Shown: positions 8,692 to 16,489 of the stretch, piece by piece | Position numbering within the stretch: the first letter of the stretch is position 1 | How the letters are laid out: the number at the start of each line of letters is the position of its first letter | The notes under the pieces: model-generated | What the model saw: the letters and a program-made list of their open reading frames with translations, nothing else | Database searches by the model: none | What the model was told of the DNA's origin: nothing | Assembly (NCBI GenBank): GCA_016876015.1 | Contig: VGOD01000018.1 | Coordinates: 1 to 47,656, forward strand | Source of the DNA: Chloroflexota bacterium | GTDB taxonomy: Bacteria > Chloroflexota > Anaerolineae > CG2-30-64-16 | DNA: 47,656 nt | Direction of reading: 5' to 3' | Program-made: the position numbers and the translations under genes

Positions 8692-10425
8692 ATGAGCAGA
8701 ACCCTGATTGTCGAACGCGATGTCGAAACCCCCATGCGCGATGGCGTGATCCTGCGCGCCGATGTGTATCGGTTGGCCGATGCCGGTCCGCTGCCCGTGC
8801 TCCTGCAGCGCACTCCCTATGGCAAGAACTTCTCGCAGAACGCGTTCGCCCTGCTGGCCGCAGAACGGGGCTACGCGGTGGTGATCCAGGACACGCGCGG
8901 CCGCTGGAGCTCGGACGGCGACGGCTACCCCTTCATCCACGAGATGGCCGATGGCCATGACACCGTGATGTGGGCTGCGTGTCAGCCCTGGGCCAACGGC
9001 GCGGTTGGGATGTTCGGTGGATCGTATGTCGGGTTCACGCAGTTGGCTGCGGCCGTGATGCAGCCGCCTCCGCTGAAGGCCATCGTCCCAGCGGTCACCT
9101 TCTGCGATCCGTATCGGATCATGTTCGCGGGCGGCGCGCTGGCCCTGGGCGCGGCGGTGAGTTGGAACCTGGTGGCTGGCGCGCAGATGGCTATCATGCG
9201 GTCGCCGGCCCCGCCCGAGGAGAAGGAGCGCTGGACCGACCAGCTCGTTGCCCTGGCCGACGGCATGGCGCGCGGAGAGACCTTCACCCGTCGGCCGCTG
9301 GATGAGCTGCCGCTGATCGGCCGCGGCGGCATCGCCCCCTTCTTCGCCGATCTACTCGCGCACCAGGCGCACGACGACTACTGGCAGCCCATCACCTGCG
9401 CCCACGACCGCATCACGGTCCCGGCCTTGCACATCGGCGGCTGGTATGACATCTTCGCCGCCAGCACCGTCAGCGACTTCGCAGCCATCCTGCGCAACGG
9501 CGGCTCGGCGACGGCGCGAATCAGCCAGCGGCTGCTGATGGGGCCGTGGCTGCACGGCCCCATGGAAGGGTTGGTCGGCCAGGTGGACTTCGGCTTGCGC
9601 GCCTCCTCGTTGCTGGTGCTGCCCGATGAGATCCAGTTGCGCTGGTTCGACCACTGGCTGCGGGGAATTCCGAACGGCATGATGGATGAGCCGCCGGTGC
9701 GGATCTTCGTGATGGGTACGAACGAGTGGCGCGATGAACAGGAATGGCCGCTGGCGCGCGGCCAGTACACGCGCTACTACCTGCACAGCGGCGGCGCGGC
9801 CAATTCCCGCCGCGGCGACGGCGGTCTCAACCCGCAAGCGCCGGCCGAAGAGTCAGCGGACGCCTTCCTCTACGACCCGCGGCATCCGACGCCCACCCGC
9901 GGCGGCGGCCTCTGCTGTTGGTCGGCCGCGATTCCCGGCGGCGCCTTCGACCAGCGCGAGATCGAGGATCGGTTCGACGTGCTCGTCTACACCAGCCCGC
10001 CGTTGGAACATGACCTGGAGGTCACCGGTCCGCTCGAGGTGCACCTGTGGGCGGCCAGCAGCGCGACCGACACCGACTTCACGGCCAAGCTCGTAGATGT
10101 CGGACCCTGCGGCTTTGCGCGCAACATCCAGGATGGCATCATCCGGGCCAGCTATCGCGCGGCGACCGATCAACCGCAGCCAATCAAACCCAGCGAGGTC
10201 TATCACTACGTCATTGCGCTGGGCGCGACGAGCAACGTTTTCCAGGCCGGGCATCGCATCCGGCTGGAGATCTCCAGCAGCAACTTCCCGCGTTACAATC
10301 GCAACCCGAACACGGGCGGGCCGCTCGGTCAGGAGACAGTGCTGCGGCCGGCCATGCAGACCGTCTTCCATGATGCCAGCCGGCCGTCGCACATCGTCTT
10401 GCCCATCATCCCACGCGCGGTGTAG
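8692..10425 (+). CDS. CocE/NonD family serine hydrolase (S15-type)
   Basis: The 577-residue enzyme belongs to the X-Pro dipeptidyl-peptidase/cocaine-esterase family, which hydrolyses esters or acyl peptides. The alpha/beta-hydrolase core shows the nucleophile Ser111 in FGGSYVGF, Asp253 in GGWYDIF and His288 in GPWLHGP. It also has the N-terminal MRDGVILRADVYR strand and the family motif VVIQDTRGRWSSDG. The last 200 residues form the jelly-roll domain (LEVTGPLEVHLWAASSATD). GGGAGG lies 4 nt before the ATG at 8692, preferred over an ATG at 8680. No signal peptide is visible, so it is probably cytoplasmic. It follows the dehydrogenase by 16 bp. Confidence 0.92.
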   Translation: MSRTLIVERDVETPMRDGVILRADVYRLADAGPLPVLLQRTPYGKNFSQNAFALLAAERGYAVVIQDTRGRWSSDGDGYPFIHEMADGHDTVMWAACQPWANGAVGMFGGSYVGFTQLAAAVMQPPPLKAIVPAVTFCDPYRIMFAGGALALGAAVSWNLVAGAQMAIMRSPAPPEEKERWTDQLVALADGMARGETFTRRPLDELPLIGRGGIAPFFADLLAHQAHDDYWQPITCAHDRITVPALHIGGWYDIFAASTVSDFAAILRNGGSATARISQRLLMGPWLHGPMEGLVGQVDFGLRASSLLVLPDEIQLRWFDHWLRGIPNGMMDEPPVRIFVMGTNEWRDEQEWPLARGQYTRYYLHSGGAANSRRGDGGLNPQAPAEESADAFLYDPRHPTPTRGGGLCCWSAAIPGGAFDQREIEDRFDVLVYTSPPLEHDLEVTGPLEVHLWAASSATDTDFTAKLVDVGPCGFARNIQDGIIRASYRAATDQPQPIKPSEVYHYVIALGATSNVFQAGHRIRLEISSSNFPRYNRNPNTGGPLGQETVLRPAMQTVFHDASRPSHIVLPIIPRAV

Positions 10426-10491
10426 GACTTGGACCCCCATAGCGACTGTCAGGCGCCAGATCGGACGTGGGGCGCGGCAGGGCAACCTGGT

Positions 10492-10520
10492 TTGGTGCAC
10501 AGCCTGACTTCGGGTATCAT
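10492..10520 (+). promoter_or_regulatory. Sigma-70-type promoter before the CcmC-like gene
   Basis: TTGGTG (10492-10497), 17 bp, TATCAT (10515-10520). The predicted start is about 30 nt before the ATG at 10557, with AGGAGGGG at 10541-10548 as ribosome site. Confidence 0.5.
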
Positions 10521-10556
10521 GACGGTCGTCATCATCCATCAGGAGGGGTCCGCGTC

Positions 10557-11177
10557 ATGCCGATAGCCCGACGCATCTTCTGGCTGCTGGTGGGATTGTG
10601 CGCGGCGCTCAGCGCGTTGATCCTGCTCGTCATGCCCGATGAGAAGACCATCGGCCCGGTCATCAAGCTCGTCTATCTGCACGGCGCGCTCAGCCGGGCA
10701 GGAATGCTGGGGCTGATCGCGGCCGGCATCGCGGGGGCGATCTATCTGGCGTGGCCGCGCCGCGCGGCGCTCGCGTGGAGCCAGGGGTTAGCCATCAGCG
10801 GCTGGTGCTTCTGGGTTGGCCACTTCATCGTCAGCTTGCCGGCCACGCGGCTGACCTGGGGGCCGTGGATCGCGTGGGGCGAACCGCGGGTGACGATGAC
10901 GCTGCAGATCGCGGCGGCCTGGTTGATCGTCTACCTGGTGAGCCGATTCCTGGATCATGCGCGCTTCACGGCCAGCGCGCACGCTCTGTTCGGCGTCGCG
11001 GTGGCGGCGCTGGCCGCGGCGGCCGGCGTGCTGCGCCATCCGCTCGATCCGATCGGCGCGTCGCCCTCGGTCACCCTGCGCGTGATCTATGTGGGCCTCT
11101 TGATCCCTGTTCTTGCGGCAATGAGCCTGATCGCCTGGCGCCTGGCGGCAGCCGTGCGACCGCCAACAGCCACGTGA
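10557..11177 (+). CDS. CcmC/CcsA-like cytochrome c assembly membrane protein
   Basis: This 206-residue protein has six predicted membrane helices and the layout of CcmC-type heme-handling proteins. A conserved VYLHGALS loop (His in place of the FHVP segment) is followed by two helices. A tryptophan-rich stretch LTWGPWIAWGEPR then aligns with the WGTWWxWDPR signature, followed by TMTLQIAAAWLIVYLV. The Asp of WDPR is Glu here and the first motif is loose, so it is a divergent member. It may bind heme or simply share the fold. No other cytochrome maturation gene lies nearby. The start is fixed by AGGAGGGG 8 nt upstream. Confidence 0.65.
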   Translation: MPIARRIFWLLVGLCAALSALILLVMPDEKTIGPVIKLVYLHGALSRAGMLGLIAAGIAGAIYLAWPRRAALAWSQGLAISGWCFWVGHFIVSLPATRLTWGPWIAWGEPRVTMTLQIAAAWLIVYLVSRFLDHARFTASAHALFGVAVAALAAAAGVLRHPLDPIGASPSVTLRVIYVGLLIPVLAAMSLIAWRLAAAVRPPTAT

Positions 11178-11200
11178 ATGTCACTCCCCGGAGGACTCCC

Positions 11201-13054
11201 ATGAAGATCGTAAACATCGAAGAGATGCGCCAGATCGAACAGGCGACCGATGGCCGCGGCCATTCCTATGCCGCCATGATGGACATGGCAGGCAGGTCCG
11301 TCGCGACCCTGGCCAGCGCGCTCATGCTCGCCGAGCCGGAAAGCCATGCGCTGGTGCTGGTGGGACCTGGCAACAACGGCGGCGATGGCCTGGTCGCTGC
11401 GCACTACCTTCTCGAGTCGGATCATGAGGTTTCCATCTACGTGTGGAAACGCGACACGAAGGGAGACGAGAACCTCAAACGACTCAAACGCCGCCGACGC
11501 GGTGTAGCCATCCTCTGGTCCGACAACGACGCAGACTTCACCAAGCTGCGCGCCGAGGTCCAGAAGACCGACCTGGTGATAGACGCCCTGTTGGGCACGG
11601 GCGCGACGCGGCCTATCGAGGGCCGCCTGGCCGAGCTGCTGGCGGTCGTGCGAGAAGAGGTCAACGCCCGCCGCTTTGCTCTGCCTGAAGAGCCGCTCCC
11701 GCCGCTCTTGCCCACTCCCCGCTTCCCGTTGATGGAGGCTCAGGCCTTGGGGCTGAACATGGAGCCGCCCGGCCCTCCGCGTGAGCCCCTCGATGCGTTC
11801 GACGAGGATTACGAAGACTGGGACGAGGATGACGAGACAGATGATGACGTCTTGGACGACGAAGATGATGGCGGTGATGCATACGAAGATGATTGGGACG
11901 AGGATTGGGAAGATGAAGACGAGGCCGGAGCCATACCCACCCCGCCCTGGCCGCGTCCCGCCATCCTGGCCGTGGACTGCCCCAGCGGCTTGAACTGCGA
12001 CACCGGCGCGCTCGACCCTGCAACCCTGCGCGCCGAGATCACGGTCACGTTTGCGTTTCCGAAGTGGGGCCAACTAGAGTACCCAGGCGCGGGTCATTGC
12101 GGCCTGCTGGCGGTCACCGATATCGGCGTGCCGCCCGACCTGGCCGACAAGGTGATGACCGAGCTGGTGGGCCCGTCGGAGGTGCGTCGCTGGTTGCCCG
12201 GCCGGCCGCCCGATGCGCACAAGGGTACCTTCGGCAAGGTCATGATCGTTGCCGGATCGCTGAACTACACGGGCGCGGCTTATTTGAGCGCGGCAGCCGC
12301 AGCCCGCAGCGGCGCTGGGCTGGTGACGCTGGCGATCCCCGCGGCCCTCCACGCGATCCTGGCATCCATCCTGGTCGAGGTGACCTGGTTGCCGCTCCCT
12401 GATCCCCAGGGCGTGCACTGCGGGGCAGGCGCGCCGCGGCTGCTGCAAAGCCTGGCCGGCTACGGCGCCTTGCTGATCGGCCCTGGGCTGACGACGAGCG
12501 ACGATGCGCAAGACTTCGTCAGGGCGTTGTTTGCGGCCGATGGGCTGCCGGCCGAGCATTGGCTGTCGCGCACCATCATAGATGCAGACGCGCTGAACAT
12601 CCTGGCCGCGTTGCCTGACTGGCCCGGCCGGCTGCCGCCGCAGAGCATCCTGACGCCGCACCCCGGCGAAATGGCGCGGCTAACCGGCCAGACGCCAGAA
12701 GAGATCAACGGGCAGCGGATCGCGGCAACCCGACGCTATGCCGCGCAATGGGGCCACATCGTGCTGCTGAAAGGCGCACATACCGTTATCGCGGCTCCCG
12801 ATGGCCGGGCCGCGGTGTTGCCCTTCGCGCTGCCAACGCTGGCCACGGCCGGCAGCGGGGATGTGTTGGCCGGCGCGATAGCGGGTCTGGTCGGCCAGGG
12901 GCTGCCGCCCTACGAAGCCGCGCTCTGCGGCGCCTACCTGCACGGCCAGGCCGGGCTGCTGGTCACGCGTTCCCTGGGGCTGTCAGGCGGTCTCGCCAGC
13001 GACCTGCTCAGCCGATTGCCGGAGGCGTTGCGCCAATTGTACGTGGGGAGTTGA
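11201..13054 (+). CDS. nnr: Bifunctional NAD(P)HX epimerase / ADP-dependent NAD(P)HX dehydratase with an acidic insert
   Basis: The protein repairs hydrated NAD(P)H. The N-terminal epimerase (YjeF_N) part shows GPGNNGGDGLVAAHYL and DALLGTGATRPIEG. It resumes at ILAVDCPSGLNCDTG. The C-terminal dehydratase (carbohydrate-kinase-like) part shows HKGTFGKVMIVAGS, LTPHPGEMARLTG, LLKGAHTVIAAPDG and the ATP-site TAGSGDVLAGAIAGL. Its 617 residues exceed the family's roughly 500. The excess is a Pro-rich linker and a segment of almost only Asp, Glu and Trp at residues about 201-243 (11801-11930), splitting the epimerase domain before the DCPSG loop. GGAGG lies 7 nt before the ATG. Confidence 0.93.
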   Translation: MKIVNIEEMRQIEQATDGRGHSYAAMMDMAGRSVATLASALMLAEPESHALVLVGPGNNGGDGLVAAHYLLESDHEVSIYVWKRDTKGDENLKRLKRRRRGVAILWSDNDADFTKLRAEVQKTDLVIDALLGTGATRPIEGRLAELLAVVREEVNARRFALPEEPLPPLLPTPRFPLMEAQALGLNMEPPGPPREPLDAFDEDYEDWDEDDETDDDVLDDEDDGGDAYEDDWDEDWEDEDEAGAIPTPPWPRPAILAVDCPSGLNCDTGALDPATLRAEITVTFAFPKWGQLEYPGAGHCGLLAVTDIGVPPDLADKVMTELVGPSEVRRWLPGRPPDAHKGTFGKVMIVAGSLNYTGAAYLSAAAAARSGAGLVTLAIPAALHAILASILVEVTWLPLPDPQGVHCGAGAPRLLQSLAGYGALLIGPGLTTSDDAQDFVRALFAADGLPAEHWLSRTIIDADALNILAALPDWPGRLPPQSILTPHPGEMARLTGQTPEEINGQRIAATRRYAAQWGHIVLLKGAHTVIAAPDGRAAVLPFALPTLATAGSGDVLAGAIAGLVGQGLPPYEAALCGAYLHGQAGLLVTRSLGLSGGLASDLLSRLPEALRQLYVGS

Positions 13055-13101
13055 GACAGGGGACAGGGGACAGGGGACAGGGGACAGGAGACAGGGGACA
13101 G
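13053..13101 (+). repeat. Heptamer tandem tract GGGACAG (7 units)
   Basis: Seven head-to-tail 7-bp units, GAGACAG or GGGACAG, begin at the stop codon of the NAD(P)HX gene and run to 13101, with a decayed eighth unit. The tract occupies the gap between convergent genes. Confidence 0.85.
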
Positions 13102-13162
13102 GAGATCGAAGTTCATGCGCTGACCGGCGGTCGGTGCAAAGCCTCACTATGAGACATACCCC

Positions 13163-13193
13163 GTCTCAGCTTGCATTCGTGACTTGCTGAGAC
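13163..13193. terminator. Possible bidirectional hairpin between convergent genes
   Basis: GTCTCAGC (13163-13170) and GCTGAGAC (13186-13193) form an 8-bp stem with a 15-nt loop between two genes that converge. It lacks a clear T-run, so a termination role is inferred only from position. Confidence 0.35.
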
Positions 13194-13250
13194 CTCGAGC
13201 CCGCGTGTCCAAGAACAACAAGGCGACAAGGCGACCGGATCCCTCACCCC

Positions 13251-13289
13251 GTCACCTTGTCACCTTGTCACCTTGTCACCCTGTCACCC
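13251..13289 (+). repeat. Tandem repeat of an 8-bp GTCACCTT unit
   Basis: About five consecutive copies of GTCACCTT (the last ones GTCACCCT/GTCACCC) end just before the YtxH-like stop codon. A nearby ACAAGGCG repeat (13216-13233) is nearly complementary, so the transcript could fold into a long imperfect hairpin. Confidence 0.65.
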
Positions 13290-13297
13290 GTGACCCC

Positions 13298-13669
13298 TCA
13301 CGCTGCCAGGTTCTCGGCCGTCTCGGAGGCCTTGCCCAGCCTGGCCTGAGTCTCCTGGATCGCTTGCTGGGCCTTGCGGACGTTCTCGGTCAACACGATC
13401 CGGCCGCGCTCGCTGGCCTGGACGACCTGGCTGCGAGCTTCCTCGGCCGTTTCTTCGGCCCGAGCCCTGGCCTCCTCAGCCGCTTTGGCCGCGCGCGCTT
13501 TGGCCTCGTCAGCCAGCCGTTCGGCCTGGCCCTTCAGTTCGATGCCCCTTTCGCCGATCTGCCTGCGCGTGGCCTCGCCTGACTGCGGCGCGAGCATGAG
13601 AGCCGCCGCCGCGCCTGCCAGGGCGCCGATGATGAAGCCCACTACGAATTCGCCGCCGTTATCGCTCAT
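13298..13669 (-). CDS. YtxH-like small membrane protein
   Basis: This 123-residue protein has an N-terminal glycine/alanine-rich helix (FVVGFIIGALAGAAAALMLAP) followed by the SGEATRRQI motif. A long Ala/Glu/Arg-rich coiled coil (about residues 35-115) follows. This is the typical YtxH/gas-vesicle-like layout, linked to general stress in other bacteria. GGAAGG precedes the start at 13667-13669. It lies 15 bp after the small membrane-protein gene on the same strand and is probably cotranscribed with it. The C-terminal region overlaps no other gene. Confidence 0.8.
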   Translation of the reverse strand: MSDNGGEFVVGFIIGALAGAAAALMLAPQSGEATRRQIGERGIELKGQAERLADEAKARAAKAAEEARARAEETAEEARSQVVQASERGRIVLTENVRKAQQAIQETQARLGKASETAENLAA

Positions 13670-13684
13670 GTTGCATCCTTCCTT

Positions 13685-13981
13685 TCATTGACCCTGTCCA
13701 TTGCGGCCGCTGCGGCCGAACAACATGCTCACGGCCCGGCGCGCGCCGGCCGCATAGCTCGATACCTTGACCATCGGCTGCACCAGGTGATCGCTCACGA
13801 ACGCCGCTGTGCCGCGCACGGTTCCCACAGTCTCCTGCGTGGAGTTCAGGATCGGCATGACTTCCTCGCGCAGCAGCCTGACAAGACGAATCACCTGGAT
13901 GACCAGCACAGCCAACAGCAGGCCGATCACGATAGATTCGAGAGCCAGAATGATGATGGCGATGTCTCGCACGGTTTCCAT
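13685..13981 (-). CDS. DUF948-like small membrane protein
   Basis: This 98-residue protein has one N-terminal membrane helix (IIILALESIVIGLLLAVLVI) followed by an amphipathic, coiled-coil-prone tail (EEVMPILNSTQETVGTVRGTAAFVSDHLVQP). DUF948-type proteins look like this and often pair with YtxH proteins, as here. GGAGGTGAGGT lies directly before the start. A promoter with a very short leader is seen at 14003-14030. Function unknown; envelope or stress role inferred from the pairing. Confidence 0.75.
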   Translation of the reverse strand: METVRDIAIIILALESIVIGLLLAVLVIQVIRLVRLLREEVMPILNSTQETVGTVRGTAAFVSDHLVQPMVKVSSYAAGARRAVSMLFGRSGRNGQGQ

Positions 13982-14002
13982 ACCTCACCTCCGACCAGGG
14001 CC

Positions 14003-14030
14003 AGTGTAGCACAAAACGCCCGATTCGCAA
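14003..14030 (-). promoter_or_regulatory. Sigma-70-type promoter for the DUF948/YtxH pair
   Basis: On the minus strand TTGCGA (14025-14030), 16 bp, TACACT (14003-14008) with an upstream TGC. Predicted transcription would begin about 15 nt before the ATG at 13981. Confidence 0.55.
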
Positions 14031-14224
14031 AAGCGACGCGCGCGCCGCCTGTGACACGATCGCAGATCGCGTGCGGCAGCGATAGGGCTGTCTTGTGTTG
14101 TGAATTCCTGACATCGCCGCGCTTGACAAAGCGGCGGTCTTGGGACAGGATGTCTTGGACAACAGAACCCATTGTACCATGTGTCCGGGATGAGGAACAC
14201 CTGGTATTGCATTGGGAGGAACGC

Positions 14225-16489
14225 ATGATACTGGCTGCGCGAGAACCGACCTTTCAGGACTACTTCGCCAATCTCCAGGAGGGCATGGTCACAGCGATCT
14301 CTTTGCTGGGCAGCGCCGCGGGCTATCTGTGGCTGGCCGCCAACATCTGGGGAGCCTACCTGGCGCGTAGCAGTTACGATCCATCTCCGTCGTTGACCTC
14401 ATGGGTCGGGAGCGGCGTGCTGCTGATCAGCGCCATACTGGCTTTTGTATGGCGGGGCTCCCGGCTGCGGCTGGCCGCACATCTGCTTGCCTGGGGCATC
14501 CTGGGTGCTGTGGCCTGTGCCGTGCTGGGCATCGCCTCGTTGGCTTCGGCCGCCGCCTATCTGTTCATCGTACCCATCCTGTTTGCCAGCGCGCTTCTGA
14601 GCCAGACCGCCTTCGCGTTGGTGGCCGGTGCAGCCTTCGTGCTGACGTTGGAGGCAGGCTTGGGACGTGCGGGAATCAGCCTGGGGTTTGCCGAAGTCGG
14701 TTCACCCATGGTCACCCTGGCGCTGGTCACGCTGGCGGCGTGGCTTTCTACACGCCGTCTCTATACGGCCCTGCAATGGGTTTGGAGCGGCTACGAACAG
14801 GCGCGTCACAACGAAACGGTGGCGCGCGATCGTCAGGCGGAGCTCGAGCGAACTCTCAAGGCGTTGGATGAGGCATCTTATCGCCTGGAGCGCGCCAATT
14901 ACTTGCTGGCCATTGCGCGGGATCAGGCAGAGGAGGCGCGCCGGCTCAAGCAGCAGTTTGCCCAAACCGTCAGCCATGAGTTGCGCACGCCCCTTAATCT
15001 GATCGTGGGCTTCACCGAACTGATGATCCAGTCGCCAGAATACTACGGTGAGCAGCTTTCCGCGCGCTACTTGCGCGACCTGCGAATCGTCCATCGCAAT
15101 GCCTGCCATCTGCAAACACTGGTCAACGACGTGCTGGACCTGGCACGCCTTGAGGCGGCCCAGATGGCTTTGGTGCAGGAGGAGGCCGATCCGGCCGCCC
15201 TGGTTCGGGAGGCAGTGAACACGGCCCGCAGCCTGATCGAGTCGCAGGGATTGGCGCTCAGGCTCGACATCGAACCGGACCTGCCGCCATTGTGGGTTGA
15301 TCCGACGCGCATCCGGCAGGTGCTTTTTAACCTCCTGAACAATGCCGCCCGCTTCACCGACAAGGGCAGCGTGACGGTAAGCGTTCGGCGTCGCGAGGCG
15401 CTGGTGATCTTCTCGGTCGCCGATACAGGGACGGGGATCCCCGAGGGACAGCTCGGTCTTATCTTCGATGACTTCCATCAGGCCGACGGCGGCACCCAGC
15501 GCCGTCATGACGGCGCTGGGCTGGGGCTGGCGATCAGCAAACGCTTTGTGGCGCTGCATGGTGGGCACATCTGGGTGGAGAGCCAGGTAGGGGTGGGGAG
15601 CACCTTCTACTTCAGCCTGCCTGTTGCTCGCGAGGATTGGGACGCGACCACCATGCCGCCTACAGTCAGGGCGGCGGGCGCGATCTCGGGCGCAGAGAGC
15701 GAAAAACCTGTGCTGCTGGCGGTGACACGGAGCCTGGCGGCTTCGACCATGCTGGCGCGGTACGTACATGGCTGCAACACGGTCATCGCACCCGACCTGG
15801 CGCAAGCGCAGACGGCTGCGGCGCGGCTGTTGCCGCAGGCAGTCGTCGTGGATCAAGCCGAGCGGACCTGGACACCCGGCGACCTGGAGGAGATCGCGCG
15901 CGCCTGGGGCATCCCGCAGACACCCGTGATGGCCTGCCCGTTGCCAGGGGAAGGCTCGATGGCGCAGAGGCTGGAGGTGGAGGGCTATCTGGTCAAGCCG
16001 ATCTCGCGCCAGGCGCTATGGGATGTGCTGCGCCAGTTCGGGGAGAAGGTGGACCACGTGCTGGTTGTTGATGATGCCGAGGACTTCGTGCAACTCATGG
16101 GCCGACTGCTCGACAGCCCGGTGCGACGCTATCGGATGACCAGCGCCTACAGCGGCCAGGAGGCGCTGGCGATGATGCAGCGGCGCCGGCCTGACCTGGT
16201 ACTGCTCGACATCCGGCTGCCAGACATCTCAGGGCCGGAACTGGTCAAGCAGATGCGAGCGCGGCCCGAATGGCGCGACATTCCCATTGTCATCGTCACG
16301 GCGCAAGACGAACCGGACGTGCAGGAGAGCCAACCCGGCTCGATCACGATTGCAAGGGGCGCACCCTGGGTCTCGGCCGAAGTGATCAGGTGGGTGCAGA
16401 ACCTGGTGGGCGTTACCGCTATGCCAGCCCTGCGGCCGGCTGTCGGGCTTCCAGCGCCTGTAGAGCCGCCAAGAGCTCCCGTTCGGTGA
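14225..16489 (+). CDS. Membrane hybrid histidine kinase with pseudo-receiver and receiver domains
   Basis: This 754-residue sensor autophosphorylates on His and passes phosphate to Asp. Six hydrophobic segments (about 20-175) form a membrane sensor, then comes a coiled coil. HisKA follows with His251 in FAQTVSHELRTPLN, then HATPase with the N box LFNLLNNAARF, G1 DTGTGIP and G2 GAGLGLAISKRF. A receiver-like domain without the phospho-Asp (about 500-610) precedes a C-terminal receiver (VLVVDDAEDF, Asp662 in LLDIRLPD). The conserved receiver Lys near the end is not evident. The start has GGGAGGA 4 nt upstream. TTGACA at 14123-14128 may be part of its promoter, with a poor -10. The 3' end overlaps the convergent receiver gene by 71 bp. 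Confidence 0.9.
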   Translation: MILAAREPTFQDYFANLQEGMVTAISLLGSAAGYLWLAANIWGAYLARSSYDPSPSLTSWVGSGVLLISAILAFVWRGSRLRLAAHLLAWGILGAVACAVLGIASLASAAAYLFIVPILFASALLSQTAFALVAGAAFVLTLEAGLGRAGISLGFAEVGSPMVTLALVTLAAWLSTRRLYTALQWVWSGYEQARHNETVARDRQAELERTLKALDEASYRLERANYLLAIARDQAEEARRLKQQFAQTVSHELRTPLNLIVGFTELMIQSPEYYGEQLSARYLRDLRIVHRNACHLQTLVNDVLDLARLEAAQMALVQEEADPAALVREAVNTARSLIESQGLALRLDIEPDLPPLWVDPTRIRQVLFNLLNNAARFTDKGSVTVSVRRREALVIFSVADTGTGIPEGQLGLIFDDFHQADGGTQRRHDGAGLGLAISKRFVALHGGHIWVESQVGVGSTFYFSLPVAREDWDATTMPPTVRAAGAISGAESEKPVLLAVTRSLAASTMLARYVHGCNTVIAPDLAQAQTAAARLLPQAVVVDQAERTWTPGDLEEIARAWGIPQTPVMACPLPGEGSMAQRLEVEGYLVKPISRQALWDVLRQFGEKVDHVLVVDDAEDFVQLMGRLLDSPVRRYRMTSAYSGQEALAMMQRRRPDLVLLDIRLPDISGPELVKQMRARPEWRDIPIVIVTAQDEPDVQESQPGSITIARGAPWVSAEVIRWVQNLVGVTAMPALRPAVGLPAPVEPPRAPVR

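Noticed and set aside
13053-13290. GGGACAG and GTCACCTT repeats as a possible CRISPR array
   Set aside because: Units of 7-8 bp follow head to tail with no spacers, so these are simple tandem repeats.
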